Positions 7,837 to 17,264 of a DNA stretch of 64,000 bases are shown piece by piece (the first letter of the stretch is position 1; each line of letters starts with the position of its first letter). The DNA is taken from the NCBI GenBank assembly GCA_964486295.1, contig CAZAMF010000005.1:1-64000 (forward strand). Reading direction: 5' to 3'. Under the pieces are notes generated by a model, which was given only the letters and a program-made list of their open reading frames with translations, was not told where the DNA came from and did no database searches. The translations under genes were made by a program, and so were the position numbers. This stretch comes from CALBZG01 sp964486295. GTDB taxonomy: Bacteria > Bacillota > Clostridia > Peptostreptococcales > Anaerovoracaceae.

Positions 7837-9705
7837 TTATTTGTCCTCATCAACAACTTCAAAGTCTGCATCAACAACATCGTCCGCCTGGCCGGAAGCG
7901 CTTCCGCCGCCCATGCCAGCATTCGGGTCGAAGCCTGCTCCGCCGGCAGCGCCTGCGCCCTGCGAAGCCTGTGCTTTTTCGTACATCTTAGTCGATATCA
8001 GATGGAATTCTTCGGTCAGCTTGTCTGTGAGATCCTTGATTTCAGCTGTTGTACCGGTCTCCAATGCCTTCGAAAGAGCATCCTTTGCGCTGTTGATCTT
8101 CGCTTTCTCATCTGCATTCAGTGATGCATCCAGTTCTTTCAATGACTTTTCAGTTTCATAAATCAGTGTTTCTGCTTTGTTCTTTGTTTCAACTTCCTCT
8201 TTGCGCTGTTTGTCTTCGGCGGCATACTGTTCTGCTTCCTTGACCTTGGCTTTGATTTCATCTTCACTCAGTTTTGTTGACGAAGTAATGGTAATTCTCT
8301 GTTCACGCCCTGTCCCCATATCCTTGGCGGAAACGTTCACGATGCCGTTGGCATCGATATCGAATGTGACTTCGATCTGAGGGATGCCGCGCGGTGCAGG
8401 CGGAATACCGGTAAGCTGGAATCTGCCCAGAGTGATATTGCCTGCCGCCATTTCTCTTTCACCCTGCATTACATGGATGTCAACAGCGGTCTGATTATCC
8501 GCAGCTGTTGAGAATATCTGGCTCTTTTTAGTTGGAATGGTTGTATTTCTTTCGATCAGTCTTGTTGCAACGCCTCCCAGAGTTTCGATAGACAATGAAA
8601 GCGGAGTTACGTCAAGAAGAAGTACATCATGCACTTCACCGGTCAGTACACCGGCCTGGATCGCAGCACCAACCGCTACGCATTCGTCCGGATTGATTCC
8701 TTTGAAAGGTTCTTTTCCGGTGATTTTTTTCACGGTTTCATATACAAGCGGAACTCTTGTGGATCCGCCTACCAGGATCACTTTTTCAATATCTGCATTG
8801 GTGACACCTGCATCGGCCATAGCCTTTTTCATCGGTTCGATGGTCTTTTCAACCAGTTCCGCTATGAGCTGCTCGAATTTTGCTCTGGTGATGGTCATGT
8901 CCAGATTCAGTGGCCCTTCAGAAGTGACGGTGATGAATGGCAGGTTGATGTTAGTGGATTGCGCGCTGGAAAGCTCTTTTTTCGCCTTTTCAGCAGCCTC
9001 CTTCAATCTCTGATGCGCCATCTTGTCTTTTCTGAGGTCGATGCCGTGTTCTTTGCCGAAGCTGTCTGCGATAAAGTTCAGCAGGATTTCGTCAAAATCG
9101 TCGCCTCCAAGCCTGTTGTTTCCATTGGTGGCAAGAACTTCGAATACTCCCTCGCCCAGTTCCAGTATGGATACGTCGAAGGTCCCGCCTCCCAGGTCGT
9201 AAACCAGGATTTTATGCGAGCTGATCTCTTTGTCGAGTCCGTATGCCAACGATGCGGCAGTAGGTTCATTTATAATTCTCTCGACTTCCAGACCGGCAAT
9301 TTTTCCGGCGTCCTTCGTCGCCTGTTTCTGGCTGTCAGTAAAATATGCAGGTACTGTAATAACCGCTTTTGTTATCTTTTCTCCGAGATATGCTTCCGCA
9401 TCCGCTTTCAGCTTTGAAAGAATCATCGCTGAAATATCCTGAGGCGTATATACCTTGCCATCTATCTCGACTGTGTATGAAGATCCCATATGTCTCTTAA
9501 TGGAGGATATGGTTCTGTCTGGATTTGTGATGGCCTGCCTTTTGGCAGTCTCGCCCACAAGTCTCTCTCCGTTTTTCGCAAAACCAACGATGGAAGGAGT
9601 GGTTCTGTTTCCCTCTGCATTAGGTATTACTACAGGCTCTCCGCCTTCCAGTACAGCTACGCAGCTGTTTGTGGTTCCCAAGTCAATTCCTATTACTTTA
9701 CTCAT
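7837..9705 (-). CDS. dnaK: Chaperone DnaK (Hsp70)
   Basis: ATP-dependent Hsp70 chaperone. The 622-residue protein has the N-terminal ATPase domain starting GIDLGTTNSC, the phosphate-binding signature DLGGGTFDVS, a substrate-binding domain and a helical lid. It ends in a Gly/Ala-rich linker and an acidic tail DADFEVVDEDK, as in other clostridial DnaK. The length is normal. The ATG at 9705 follows AAGGAG. It is the third gene of the hrcA operon, controlled by HrcA through CIRCE. Confidence 0.98.
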   Translation of the reverse strand: MSKVIGIDLGTTNSCVAVLEGGEPVVIPNAEGNRTTPSIVGFAKNGERLVGETAKRQAITNPDRTISSIKRHMGSSYTVEIDGKVYTPQDISAMILSKLKADAEAYLGEKITKAVITVPAYFTDSQKQATKDAGKIAGLEVERIINEPTAASLAYGLDKEISSHKILVYDLGGGTFDVSILELGEGVFEVLATNGNNRLGGDDFDEILLNFIADSFGKEHGIDLRKDKMAHQRLKEAAEKAKKELSSAQSTNINLPFITVTSEGPLNLDMTITRAKFEQLIAELVEKTIEPMKKAMADAGVTNADIEKVILVGGSTRVPLVYETVKKITGKEPFKGINPDECVAVGAAIQAGVLTGEVHDVLLLDVTPLSLSIETLGGVATRLIERNTTIPTKKSQIFSTAADNQTAVDIHVMQGEREMAAGNITLGRFQLTGIPPAPRGIPQIEVTFDIDANGIVNVSAKDMGTGREQRITITSSTKLSEDEIKAKVKEAEQYAAEDKQRKEEVETKNKAETLIYETEKSLKELDASLNADEKAKINSAKDALSKALETGTTAEIKDLTDKLTEEFHLISTKMYEKAQASQGAGAAGGAGFDPNAGMGGGSASGQADDVVDADFEVVDEDK

Positions 9706-9752
9706 TTCTATTCTCCTTTTTAATTCTCTGATTCTCAGTTTTATTCTGTTTT

Positions 9753-10328
9753 TTATTGTGCGACTTTGACCAGCGAAGGTCTGATCACTTTTTTATTCAG
9801 CATATAACCCTTTTGAAGTACTGCGGTTACGATCCCGCTTTCATGCTCAACGGATTGTTCCATGATGAGCGCGTTATGGAAGTTCGGATCAAATTCCTTC
9901 CCTTCCGCTTCGATTTCTTCCAACCCTACTCTTTCAAGTACTCCCCTGAGTTGTTTGTAAATCATATTCATTCCTTCCAGCAGCCCCTCGCTGCCATTGC
10001 CTTCCTGGCGTAATGCCCGTTCAAAGTTGTCAAGTATATCAAGCATTTCTGTTACAAGCTTTTCATTGGCATATGCATGGATGTCACTGCGTTCTTTTTC
10101 ACATCTTCTCTTATAGTTCTGAAAATCTGCGGCAAGCCTCAGATATTTGGTTTTCATCTCTTCATCTTCCGGCTTTTCCTGTTGTCCTTCGTTCATCGCC
10201 TCTTCAGCCTTCGTGCTTTCTTTTGCTGATTCACTTTCATGATTTTTTTCATGGTGTGTCTTTCCGGCTGAGCTTTTCTTCTTTTCAGTGTCCTTTTCCA
10301 AATCGTTTTCCCCTTTGCTCTTACTCAT
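9753..10328 (-). CDS. grpE: Nucleotide exchange factor GrpE
   Basis: Releases ADP from DnaK. The 191-residue protein has a charged, low-complexity N-terminal third rich in Lys and Glu, a coiled-coil region (KYLRLAADFQNYKRR) and a compact C-terminal beta domain ending in RPSLVKVAQ. Of two in-frame ATGs, the one at 10328 is better placed relative to GGGAGGT; the one at 10337 is only one base from it. The start overlaps the hrcA stop by 8 bases. Confidence 0.96.
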   Translation of the reverse strand: MSKSKGENDLEKDTEKKKSSAGKTHHEKNHESESAKESTKAEEAMNEGQQEKPEDEEMKTKYLRLAADFQNYKRRCEKERSDIHAYANEKLVTEMLDILDNFERALRQEGNGSEGLLEGMNMIYKQLRGVLERVGLEEIEAEGKEFDPNFHNALIMEQSVEHESGIVTAVLQKGYMLNKKVIRPSLVKVAQ

Positions 10329-11367
10329 CGTTATCATAACCTCCCGTCAGTTTGAATGAATTCTCAAGATTTTCCGTCAGGAATTCTATGACTGATGTGA
10401 CTTCCTCGTACTTCATTCTAGTCGGTCCAATAACGCCCAGTTTGCCCACCAATCTGCCGTCCACGTGATAGGTGGCAGTAATCAGGCTGCAATCCTGCAT
10501 TATTTCTTCGGTGTTTTCATCTCCGATTGTGATGATCACTCCATTGCCCCTGTTGACAAGAGCTTTTGTAAAATCTTCCTTTCGGTTCAGTATCTCCAGA
10601 AAAGCTTTGGCTTTATCCAGATCGTTATACTCCGGTATCTTGAATATATTAGTCAGTCCGCCCATATAAAGCTGCACATTCAACATTTCTTCAAGCGTTT
10701 TCATGAAATTCGGCATGATATTTTCTGCCATTCCGCATAGCGCTTTTGCATCTACGCGGATGGCTTCTATGATGTCGTAAGTGAGCACCTCAGTAATGGT
10801 CTTGCCCTTGAAATTGTAAGTCATACATTTACTGAGCAGCTCCAGGCCCTCGTCGGTATAGTGTTCCTTCATACGAAGCGCCATATTGGATACTTTGCCG
10901 CTCTCCGCAACGATCATCAAAACCACAACTTCTTCATCAACGGGCAGAAGCCTGACATATTTCAGCTTATCCTCGTCAGGCTTGGGCGTTATCGCAAAAG
11001 ATGTGAGGTTTGTGATTTCGGAGAGAAGAGTTGCGGCCTGTTCAATCAGTTTGTTCAACTCTGTCATATTCCTGGAAAACCTATCCGATATGACTTTTTT
11101 CACCTCAGGCGGCAGTTCACTCTTTTTCATCAGGCCATCTACATAAAGCCTATAGGCTTTTGTTGAAGGGACCCGGCCTGCCGATGTATGCGGGTGTGTC
11201 AGGAACCCCATTTCTTCCAGATCGCTCATCTCATTTCTGATAGTAGCGGGGCTTATGCCCATATCATACTTTCTGGAAAGGGTTCTGGATCCCACAGGCT
11301 CGGCGGAATGTATGAAGTCACCTATTATTGCCTGTAATATCTGTAATTTTCTTTCGTTTAAATCCAT
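10321..11367 (-). CDS. hrcA: Heat-inducible transcription repressor HrcA
   Basis: Repressor that binds CIRCE and is held active by the GroE chaperonin. The 348-residue protein has an N-terminal winged helix (LNERKLQILQAIIGDFI through RTLSRKYDMGISPATIRNEMSDLEEMGFL) followed by the dimerisation and inserted domains. The frame runs upstream to 11427, inside CIRCE itself; the ATG at 11367 with GGGGAGGG upstream is the real start. As first gene of the operon it represses its own synthesis. Confidence 0.97.
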   Translation of the reverse strand: MDLNERKLQILQAIIGDFIHSAEPVGSRTLSRKYDMGISPATIRNEMSDLEEMGFLTHPHTSAGRVPSTKAYRLYVDGLMKKSELPPEVKKVISDRFSRNMTELNKLIEQAATLLSEITNLTSFAITPKPDEDKLKYVRLLPVDEEVVVLMIVAESGKVSNMALRMKEHYTDEGLELLSKCMTYNFKGKTITEVLTYDIIEAIRVDAKALCGMAENIMPNFMKTLEEMLNVQLYMGGLTNIFKIPEYNDLDKAKAFLEILNRKEDFTKALVNRGNGVIITIGDENTEEIMQDCSLITATYHVDGRLVGKLGVIGPTRMKYEEVTSVIEFLTENLENSFKLTGGYDNDE

Positions 11368-11416
11368 ATTTTCAGCCCTCCCCGGGGCACAGCATCTGCA
11401 AATTCCATTTTGTTTG

Positions 11417-11443
11417 TTAGCACTCATTATGCTTGAGTGCTAA
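11417..11443 (-). promoter_or_regulatory. CIRCE operator (HrcA binding site)
   Basis: Perfect match to the CIRCE consensus: TTAGCACTC, nine spacer bases, GAGTGCTAA. It lies between the hrcA operon promoter and the hrcA start, so transcription of the whole hrcA-grpE-dnaK-dnaJ operon is expected to be HrcA-repressed and heat-inducible. Confidence 0.98.
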
Positions 11444-11453
11444 CTACATTAAT

Positions 11454-11482
11454 AAAATAACACTGCCGACAGAAATTGTCAA
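11454..11482 (-). promoter_or_regulatory. Sigma-A promoter of the hrcA operon
   Basis: -35 TTGACA (11477-11482) and -10 TATTTT (11454-11459) with a 17-base spacer on the minus strand, immediately upstream of CIRCE. The promoter is enclosed by an inverted repeat AACACTG/CAGTGTT (11459-11465 and 11483-11489) with an inner GACA/TGTC pairing. Confidence 0.85.
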
Positions 11483-11540
11483 CAGTGTTTTAAAATTTTT
11501 TTGACAAATACAAAGTTTGGTGAATTCAGAATCAGTAATG

Positions 11541-12560
11541 CTATTTCGCTTTGTCATCGGGATAATAGAATAGCATGTGTTTCAATCTCACATAGCTCTC
11601 ATCCAGTTTGTCAAAGAATCTATCGTACGTTTTTGCAACCGGCGGGCTGGATAACACCACAACACACAGAGCGGCAAGGCCAAATATGCACAAATAATAT
11701 ATGATCCAGTTTGGGGCGGGAAGTCCGTTCGCTTTGATCACATATCGGATAAACAGGTGGAAAATATAGACCGGCATCGTATTGATCCCCACATATGTGA
11801 AGTAGTTCTTTTTTGTAGGTAAAATATTGATCATCAGGATGATCCATGCGCAGGCAAGACAGAAAATCAGAATTCTCATGATGATATCCAGCCACCAGAC
11901 TACGCCTACTTCAGCTGCGGTTGTTTTGAGTAAATAGAAACCTACCGGCACAAATGCCCCGAAAGCCAACATGCATGAAATGCCGATCAGCAATATGCCC
12001 AGTATCAGGCATTGCCATTTTTTGAGGCTCTGCAGGGATTCCAGACGTTTTCGCGAACAGTAATAACCCAGCATGAAAAATGGGAAATATGAGACCGTTC
12101 TGCCCAGAGCCAGAAATTCGTCAAAAACCGGGATCTGCCCTGCCGCCAGATACAACAGTATGCACAGAGGCAGAATATGTTTGATCCGGATGACATCTTT
12201 CAGAAAAAACCGATAGAAGAATACCGAAAACAGAAACCAAAGGGCAAAAGGCGGCATCAGGAAATTGAGCCGCGCCGCGCCGAAATAAAAATATCTGAAA
12301 AAATAGAACAACAGGGTAAAAACCAGATAAGGCAGCATAAAAGTTTTGAAAGCGGTCTCCCTGGCTCTTTCAGGCTTTTTTGAAAAATAACCGGATAAAA
12401 ACATAAAAGCCTGCATCACAAATACGTTAATCGTAATATAGACGACGCCTCCCAGAGAGCCTTGGGTGAATTCTCCTGCCACTCTGGTAAAATGGGATAC
12501 AGGTATGCTGGCAATCAAAAGCCCCCTGAAGGTATCGAACATATAATTTCTTTCTGTCAT
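11541..12560 (-). CDS. Acyltransferase 3 family membrane protein
   Basis: Integral membrane protein of about 339 residues with around ten hydrophobic segments, resembling the acyltransferase-3 (OafA/YeaB-like) family that O-acetylates cell-surface polysaccharides. The N-terminus contains the FDTFRGLLIASIPVSHF segment; the family's catalytic Arg and His are probably those in this segment (R-G and S-H), which is inference. The frame extends back into glpK, but the ATG at 12560 is the natural start, with a weak GAAAGCGAG site. Together with glpK it interrupts the conserved hemW-hrcA order. The target is unknown. Confidence 0.75.
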   Translation of the reverse strand: MTERNYMFDTFRGLLIASIPVSHFTRVAGEFTQGSLGGVVYITINVFVMQAFMFLSGYFSKKPERARETAFKTFMLPYLVFTLLFYFFRYFYFGAARLNFLMPPFALWFLFSVFFYRFFLKDVIRIKHILPLCILLYLAAGQIPVFDEFLALGRTVSYFPFFMLGYYCSRKRLESLQSLKKWQCLILGILLIGISCMLAFGAFVPVGFYLLKTTAAEVGVVWWLDIIMRILIFCLACAWIILMINILPTKKNYFTYVGINTMPVYIFHLFIRYVIKANGLPAPNWIIYYLCIFGLAALCVVVLSSPPVAKTYDRFFDKLDESYVRLKHMLFYYPDDKAK

Positions 12561-12585
12561 AAAACGCTCGCTTTCCGCATTAGCT

Positions 12586-14076
12586 TTATTCTGCCCAGCC
12601 CAAAGCGCAATGAACGGCTTTTTGCCAGCCGGACAGCAGTTCGCTTCTTTTTTTATCATCCATATCTGGCGCATATTCCTTATCAAGCTGCCAGTTTTCG
12701 AGGACTTCTTCCTTGCTCTTCCAGAATCCGCTGGCAAGACCGGCCAGATATGAAGCTCCCAACGCTGTCGTTTCCGTGCTCGCCGGCCGGATCACCGGGA
12801 CATTCAATAAATCTGCCTGAAACTGCATCAGAAATTGGTTGGCTGAGGCGCCACCATCCGCTTTCAGTTTCGGGATAGGCAATCCCGAATCTTTTTCCAT
12901 TACTTTCAATAGTTCATAGTTCTGATATGCAATAGATTCCAGCGCCGCCCGTACCAAATGGTCGCGGTTGGTGCCTCTTGTGATGCCCAAAATAGCTCCC
13001 CTTGCATAAGGATCCCAATACGGTGCCCCCAGTCCGACAAATGCCGGAACCATATACACACCGCCTGTATCGCCGACCCGGGCTGCCATCTCTTCCGCAT
13101 CCGCTGCGTTTCGGATGATTCCGAGTTCGTCTCGCAGCCATTGAATTGCTGCGCCGGCGATAAAGATCGATCCCTCCAGCGCATAGCTGACTTCGCCGTT
13201 CAGCCCCCAGGCGATGGTGGTAAGCAGACCGTTTTCCGAAAGCAGCGGTTGCTTACCGATGTTCATGAGAAGAAAACCGCCGGTTCCATAAGTGCTTTTG
13301 ATTTCACCCGGCTGGAAACACGCCTGCCCGAACAGTGCGGCCTGTTGATCGCCCGCTGCTCCGGTAATCCTGATCGGCCCTCCGAAAACCGATGGGTCGG
13401 TTTCGCCATAGAGGCAGGAAGATTGCATTGGCGTCGGCAGCATGCAGGACGGGATGTCCAAAAGATTTAATATCTCTTTGTCCCACTCCAGAGTGTTAAT
13501 GTTGAAGAGCATCGTTCTGGATGCATTGGAATAGTCCGTCACATGGTTTTTACCGCCGGTCAGTTTCCATATCAGCCAGGTTTCGATGGTGCCGAATAGC
13601 AGGTCTCCCGCTTCCGCTTTTCGTCTGGCGTCCGGCACGTTGTTCAGGATCCATTTTAGCTTTGTTCCCGAAAAATAGGCATCGATCTGGAGCCCCGTTC
13701 TTTTCTGTATAAAACCGGAAAGGCCCGAAGTTTTCAATTCGTCGCAGTCATGGGCAGTTCGCCGGCATTGCCAGACGATGGCATTGCAAATCGGTTTACC
13801 CGTTTTTCTGTCCCATACCACAGTGGTTTCACGCTGGTTGGTTATACCCATAGCATCCACATCCTCGTATGTGGCTTCTGCCCTGATCAGGGCTTCTTTC
13901 GCGACCTCTATCTGTGACCTGAGAATTTCCTCCGCATCATGCTCCACCCAGCCGGGCTGAGGATAAATCTGTCTGAATTCCTTCTGCGCCATGCTGATGG
14001 TTTTACCTGAATGATCAACTATCATGCAGCGGGAGCTGGTTGTCCCCTGATCCAAAGCCATGATATACTTCCCCAT
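12586..14076 (-). CDS. glpK: Glycerol kinase
   Basis: Phosphorylates glycerol to sn-glycerol 3-phosphate using ATP. The 496-residue FGGY-family protein has the N-terminal phosphate loop MALDQGTTSSRC, the glycerol site motif NQRETTVVWDRKTGKP, the WKLTGGKNHVTDYSNASRT region and the C-terminal GGASANQFLMQFQADLL signature. Length is normal. No glpF or glpD is nearby, so it stands alone in the cluster. It starts 33 bases after hemW, with a modest AAAGG site. Confidence 0.97.
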   Translation of the reverse strand: MGKYIMALDQGTTSSRCMIVDHSGKTISMAQKEFRQIYPQPGWVEHDAEEILRSQIEVAKEALIRAEATYEDVDAMGITNQRETTVVWDRKTGKPICNAIVWQCRRTAHDCDELKTSGLSGFIQKRTGLQIDAYFSGTKLKWILNNVPDARRKAEAGDLLFGTIETWLIWKLTGGKNHVTDYSNASRTMLFNINTLEWDKEILNLLDIPSCMLPTPMQSSCLYGETDPSVFGGPIRITGAAGDQQAALFGQACFQPGEIKSTYGTGGFLLMNIGKQPLLSENGLLTTIAWGLNGEVSYALEGSIFIAGAAIQWLRDELGIIRNAADAEEMAARVGDTGGVYMVPAFVGLGAPYWDPYARGAILGITRGTNRDHLVRAALESIAYQNYELLKVMEKDSGLPIPKLKADGGASANQFLMQFQADLLNVPVIRPASTETTALGASYLAGLASGFWKSKEEVLENWQLDKEYAPDMDDKKRSELLSGWQKAVHCALGWAE

Positions 14077-14109
14077 TGATCCACAACCTTTCTCAGAATA
14101 CTACGCTTC

Positions 14110-15252
14110 TCATACAAACTCTGCTAAAATTGTATTGGAAATATCAAATCCGGCAACTGTAAACGTCATCTGACCGTCCCGGATCACCACTAGTCCTTGT
14201 TGGATATATTGATCAACCAGAGGTTTCTGATCAGGATAAAATTCAAAAATATCTTTGCCAAAATTACGTTTGAAGTCGGCCAGGTCGATTCCCTTTGATT
14301 TTCGCATGCCTGTAAAAATATATTCGGATATATCATCCTGAAGAGTATTGCGATGCCGCCATTTGATTCTTTCTCCATGAAGGTATTCGCTCAAGTCTTC
14401 CGTTATACTGGATCGGGTCCCTTCGATAAATGAATGGGCACCCAATCCCAAACCGAGATAATTCTCCATAGACCAGTACTTCAAATTGTGTCTGCATTCA
14501 AATCCGGGCTTTGAAGCGTTTGAAATTTCATAGTGCCGGTATCCGGCTCCGCTTAGAATCTCGATAGCTGAATGATACATATCCCTGTCAATTTGGTCCG
14601 GCGCTTGTTGTATTTCACCTTTTCTCAGCATCTCATAAAAGTCTGTGTTCTCTTCTATCTGCAAGCTGTAAAACGAAATGTGCTCCGGGGCAAGACGAAT
14701 AGCCCTTTCCAGCGTATCCCGCCAATTCTCCGGAGTCTGCTCCGGGATCGCGAACATCAGATCCAGATTGATGTTGTCGAAGCCGGCGTTTCTGGCCATC
14801 TCGTAATTTTTCAAAAAATCCTGAACTGTATGTATGCGCCCCAGCCGATTAAGCAGATGATCATCCAGTACCTGAACCCCAAGACTGAGCCTGTTTACGC
14901 CGGCGGACCGATAGGTCTTTATTTTTGCGGCGTTCAGAGTGCCCGGATTTGCTTCCAGGGTGATTTCCGCATTCGGTGTTACACAAAAGTTCCGATGGAC
15001 TGCGTATAGAATTTCTTCGATGCGCTCCTCGCTGAGGATCGATGGAGTCCCTCCACCGAAAAAGATCGTATCGATGTGAAAGCTTTTCCCATATAATAAG
15101 CCAACATCTTCTATATCTCTGATCAATTCACGGACATAATGGTCTTTCAGGCTTTCTTCATATCCTTCGAACGATATGAAATCACAATATTTGCATTTTC
15201 TGGCACAGAACGGAATATGAATATAGAGGCCCAGATTATTTGTTGTCATCAT
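14110..15252 (-). CDS. hemW: Radical SAM heme chaperone HemW
   Basis: Radical SAM protein that inserts or traffics heme; formerly annotated as an oxygen-independent coproporphyrinogen oxidase. The 380-residue protein has the C-x3-C-x2-C cluster at Cys16, Cys20 and Cys23 followed by Phe25, and the HNLKYW motif that separates HemW from true HemN. Genes for heme synthesis are not present in the window, which fits the chaperone role. Two adjacent ATGs (15252 and 15249) are possible starts. It overlaps the lepA stop by 17 bases. Confidence 0.93.
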   Translation of the reverse strand: MMTTNNLGLYIHIPFCARKCKYCDFISFEGYEESLKDHYVRELIRDIEDVGLLYGKSFHIDTIFFGGGTPSILSEERIEEILYAVHRNFCVTPNAEITLEANPGTLNAAKIKTYRSAGVNRLSLGVQVLDDHLLNRLGRIHTVQDFLKNYEMARNAGFDNINLDLMFAIPEQTPENWRDTLERAIRLAPEHISFYSLQIEENTDFYEMLRKGEIQQAPDQIDRDMYHSAIEILSGAGYRHYEISNASKPGFECRHNLKYWSMENYLGLGLGAHSFIEGTRSSITEDLSEYLHGERIKWRHRNTLQDDISEYIFTGMRKSKGIDLADFKRNFGKDIFEFYPDQKPLVDQYIQQGLVVIRDGQMTFTVAGFDISNTILAEFV

Positions 15253-17047
15253 ATTTTAAGACAGCCGTAAACGCTTCCTGCGGTACTTCAACTACACCGA
15301 ACTGGCGCATCCTTTTTTTACCTTCCTTCTGCTTTTCAAGGAGCTTCTTCTTTCGCGAAATATCTCCACCATAGCACTTGGCGATGACATCCTTCCGATA
15401 AGCTTTGACCGTGGACCTGGCGATGACCTTCTGTCCGATGGATGCCTGGATCGGCACTTCAAACTGATGCATCGGGATGATCTCCTTCAGTTTTTCACAT
15501 ACAAACCGGCCTCTCGAATAGGCTTTCGATTCATGCACGATCATAGAGAAGGCGTCTACCAGCTCTTTATTCAGCAGGATATCCAGTTTCACCAACCTGG
15601 ACCTTTCATACCGGTCAAATTCATAATCAAGAGAGCCGTATCCTCTTGTTTTTGATTTGAGAGCGTCAAAAAAATCATAGATCACTTCGTTCAGAGGCAT
15701 TTCATAATGCAGATGCACTCTTTCCGGGGTGATATATTCCATGTGAAGCATCTTGCCCCGCCTGTCTTGGCAGATTTCCATGATGCTGCCGACGTATTCC
15801 TTCGGAATCATGATATTGGCTTTCACGATAGGCTCTTCAATATGGTCGATTTCAATCGGATTTGGCAGATTGCTTGGATTCTGGATCATTTGCACGGAGC
15901 CGTCGTTCATAACCACTTTGTAAATTACGCTGGGCGATGTGGTGATAACAGCCAGATCGAATTCCCGTTCCAAACGTTCCACAATGATCTCCATATGGAG
16001 GAGGCCCAGAAATCCGCATCGGAATCCAAAGCCCAGAGCCGTCGAGGTTTCCGGCTCAAAGTTGAAAGCTGCATCGTTGACCTGAAGTTTTTCAAGGGCA
16101 TCCTTTACATTTTCATATTTTTCCCCTTCAGCAGGATAGATACCGCAGTAAACCATGGACTGGGCTTTTTTGTATCCGGGAAACGGATGCTCCGTGGGAT
16201 TGGCATCATGTGTGATGGTGTCGCCCACTCTTGCATCCGAAGCCTGTTTGATGCTGGCACATATATAACCTACATCACCGGCTTTCAGTTCCTCACAAGG
16301 TACAGGGCCCGGTGCATGAAAGCCGACTTCGGTAACCTCATATTTCTTTTTTGTGTTCATGAGACGGATGAGATCACCTTTCTTGACGCGGCCGTCGAAA
16401 ATTCGGCTATAGATGACCACTCCCCTGTAGTTATCATAATAGGAGTCAAATATCAGAGCTTTCAGCCTGCCGTTTTCATCCCCTTTGGGTGAAGGCACCT
16501 TGTGAACCACCGCTTCCAGCACTTCTTCGATTCCGATACCCTCTTTTGCCGAAATCAACGGTGCGTTTTCCGCATCGATACCGATGATATCTTCGATCTC
16601 CAGTTTGATTTCCTCCGGTCTTGCGCTGGCCAGATCGATTTTGTTCAGGACAGGTATGATCTCCAGGTCTTCGTCCAGGGCAAGATAAACATTGGCCAGT
16701 GTCTGAGCTTCCACTCCCTGAGTTGCGTCAACGATCAGGATCGCGCCTTCGCAAGCCGCAAGGCTCCTGGACACTTCATAGGTAAAATCGACATGGCCCG
16801 GGGTGTCGATCAGATTAAATATATACTCCTTGCCGTCTTTTGCCTTATAAGCCAGACGGGTTGTCTGGAGCTTGATTGTAATCCCACGTTCTCTCTCAAG
16901 GTCCATATTGTCCAAATACTGCTCTTTCATATCTCTCTGGGCTACCAGACCGGTTTTTTCTATGATCCGGTCAGCCAGAGTTGATTTCCCGTGGTCGATG
17001 TGGGCGATAATGCAAAAGTTTCTTATTTTTTCCTGGTATTCGCTCAT
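15236..17047 (-). CDS. lepA: Elongation factor 4 (LepA)
   Basis: Translational GTPase that acts on the ribosome, implicated in back-translocation and initiation or 30S biogenesis. The 603-residue protein has the G1 motif AHIDHGKST, DTPGH, the NKID motif, EF-G-like domains III and V, and the LepA-specific C-terminal domain (KKKLLEKQKEGKKRMR). The open frame reaches 17176, but MSEYQEKIRNFC starting at 17047 is the conserved N-terminus and has GTGAGGA upstream. It heads the cluster with an extended -10 promoter. Confidence 0.97.
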   Translation of the reverse strand: MSEYQEKIRNFCIIAHIDHGKSTLADRIIEKTGLVAQRDMKEQYLDNMDLERERGITIKLQTTRLAYKAKDGKEYIFNLIDTPGHVDFTYEVSRSLAACEGAILIVDATQGVEAQTLANVYLALDEDLEIIPVLNKIDLASARPEEIKLEIEDIIGIDAENAPLISAKEGIGIEEVLEAVVHKVPSPKGDENGRLKALIFDSYYDNYRGVVIYSRIFDGRVKKGDLIRLMNTKKKYEVTEVGFHAPGPVPCEELKAGDVGYICASIKQASDARVGDTITHDANPTEHPFPGYKKAQSMVYCGIYPAEGEKYENVKDALEKLQVNDAAFNFEPETSTALGFGFRCGFLGLLHMEIIVERLEREFDLAVITTSPSVIYKVVMNDGSVQMIQNPSNLPNPIEIDHIEEPIVKANIMIPKEYVGSIMEICQDRRGKMLHMEYITPERVHLHYEMPLNEVIYDFFDALKSKTRGYGSLDYEFDRYERSRLVKLDILLNKELVDAFSMIVHESKAYSRGRFVCEKLKEIIPMHQFEVPIQASIGQKVIARSTVKAYRKDVIAKCYGGDISRKKKLLEKQKEGKKRMRQFGVVEVPQEAFTAVLKYDDNK

Positions 17048-17122
17048 ATATGATAGTATCCTCACTTGATTTATTTGTTTTGATTGATTATGCGATGGTT
17101 CAAGACATGATTCGTACATTAG

Positions 17123-17131
17123 ATTATACCA
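17123..17131 (-). promoter_or_regulatory. Extended -10 promoter of lepA
   Basis: TG-G-TATAAT on the minus strand (-10 at 17123-17128, TG at 17130-17131). No good -35 is visible, which is usual for extended -10 promoters. It would give a leader of about 70 bases. Confidence 0.5.
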
Positions 17132-17186
17132 TATCCGGCGCCAAATAAAATAACCGGTTTTTCCGCACCCTGTCATGCTTTTTGTG

Positions 17187-17215
17187 TTTAGAATAACCGT
17201 CCTGCAGGGTATAAA
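17187..17215 (+). promoter_or_regulatory. Candidate promoter of rbr
   Basis: -35 TTTAGA (17187-17192) and -10 TATAAA (17210-17215) separated by 17 bases, about 43 bases before the rbr ribosome binding site. No PerR box was recognised. Confidence 0.5.
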
Positions 17216-17264
17216 CTACCTATGCTGAAAAATGCAACAACATAATATTCCAGGAGGTATGAAT

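Noticed and set aside
11368..11427. N-terminal extension of HrcA.
   Set aside because: Its first codon lies within CIRCE and the conserved HrcA N-terminus starts at 11367 behind a good ribosome binding site.
12561..12737. Acyltransferase frame extending into glpK.
   Set aside because: The extra 59 residues are the glpK C-terminal coding region read in another frame; the membrane protein starts naturally at 12560.
17048..17176. N-terminal extension of LepA.
   Set aside because: The extension covers the extended -10 promoter and lacks homology to LepA; the conserved start is at 17047.
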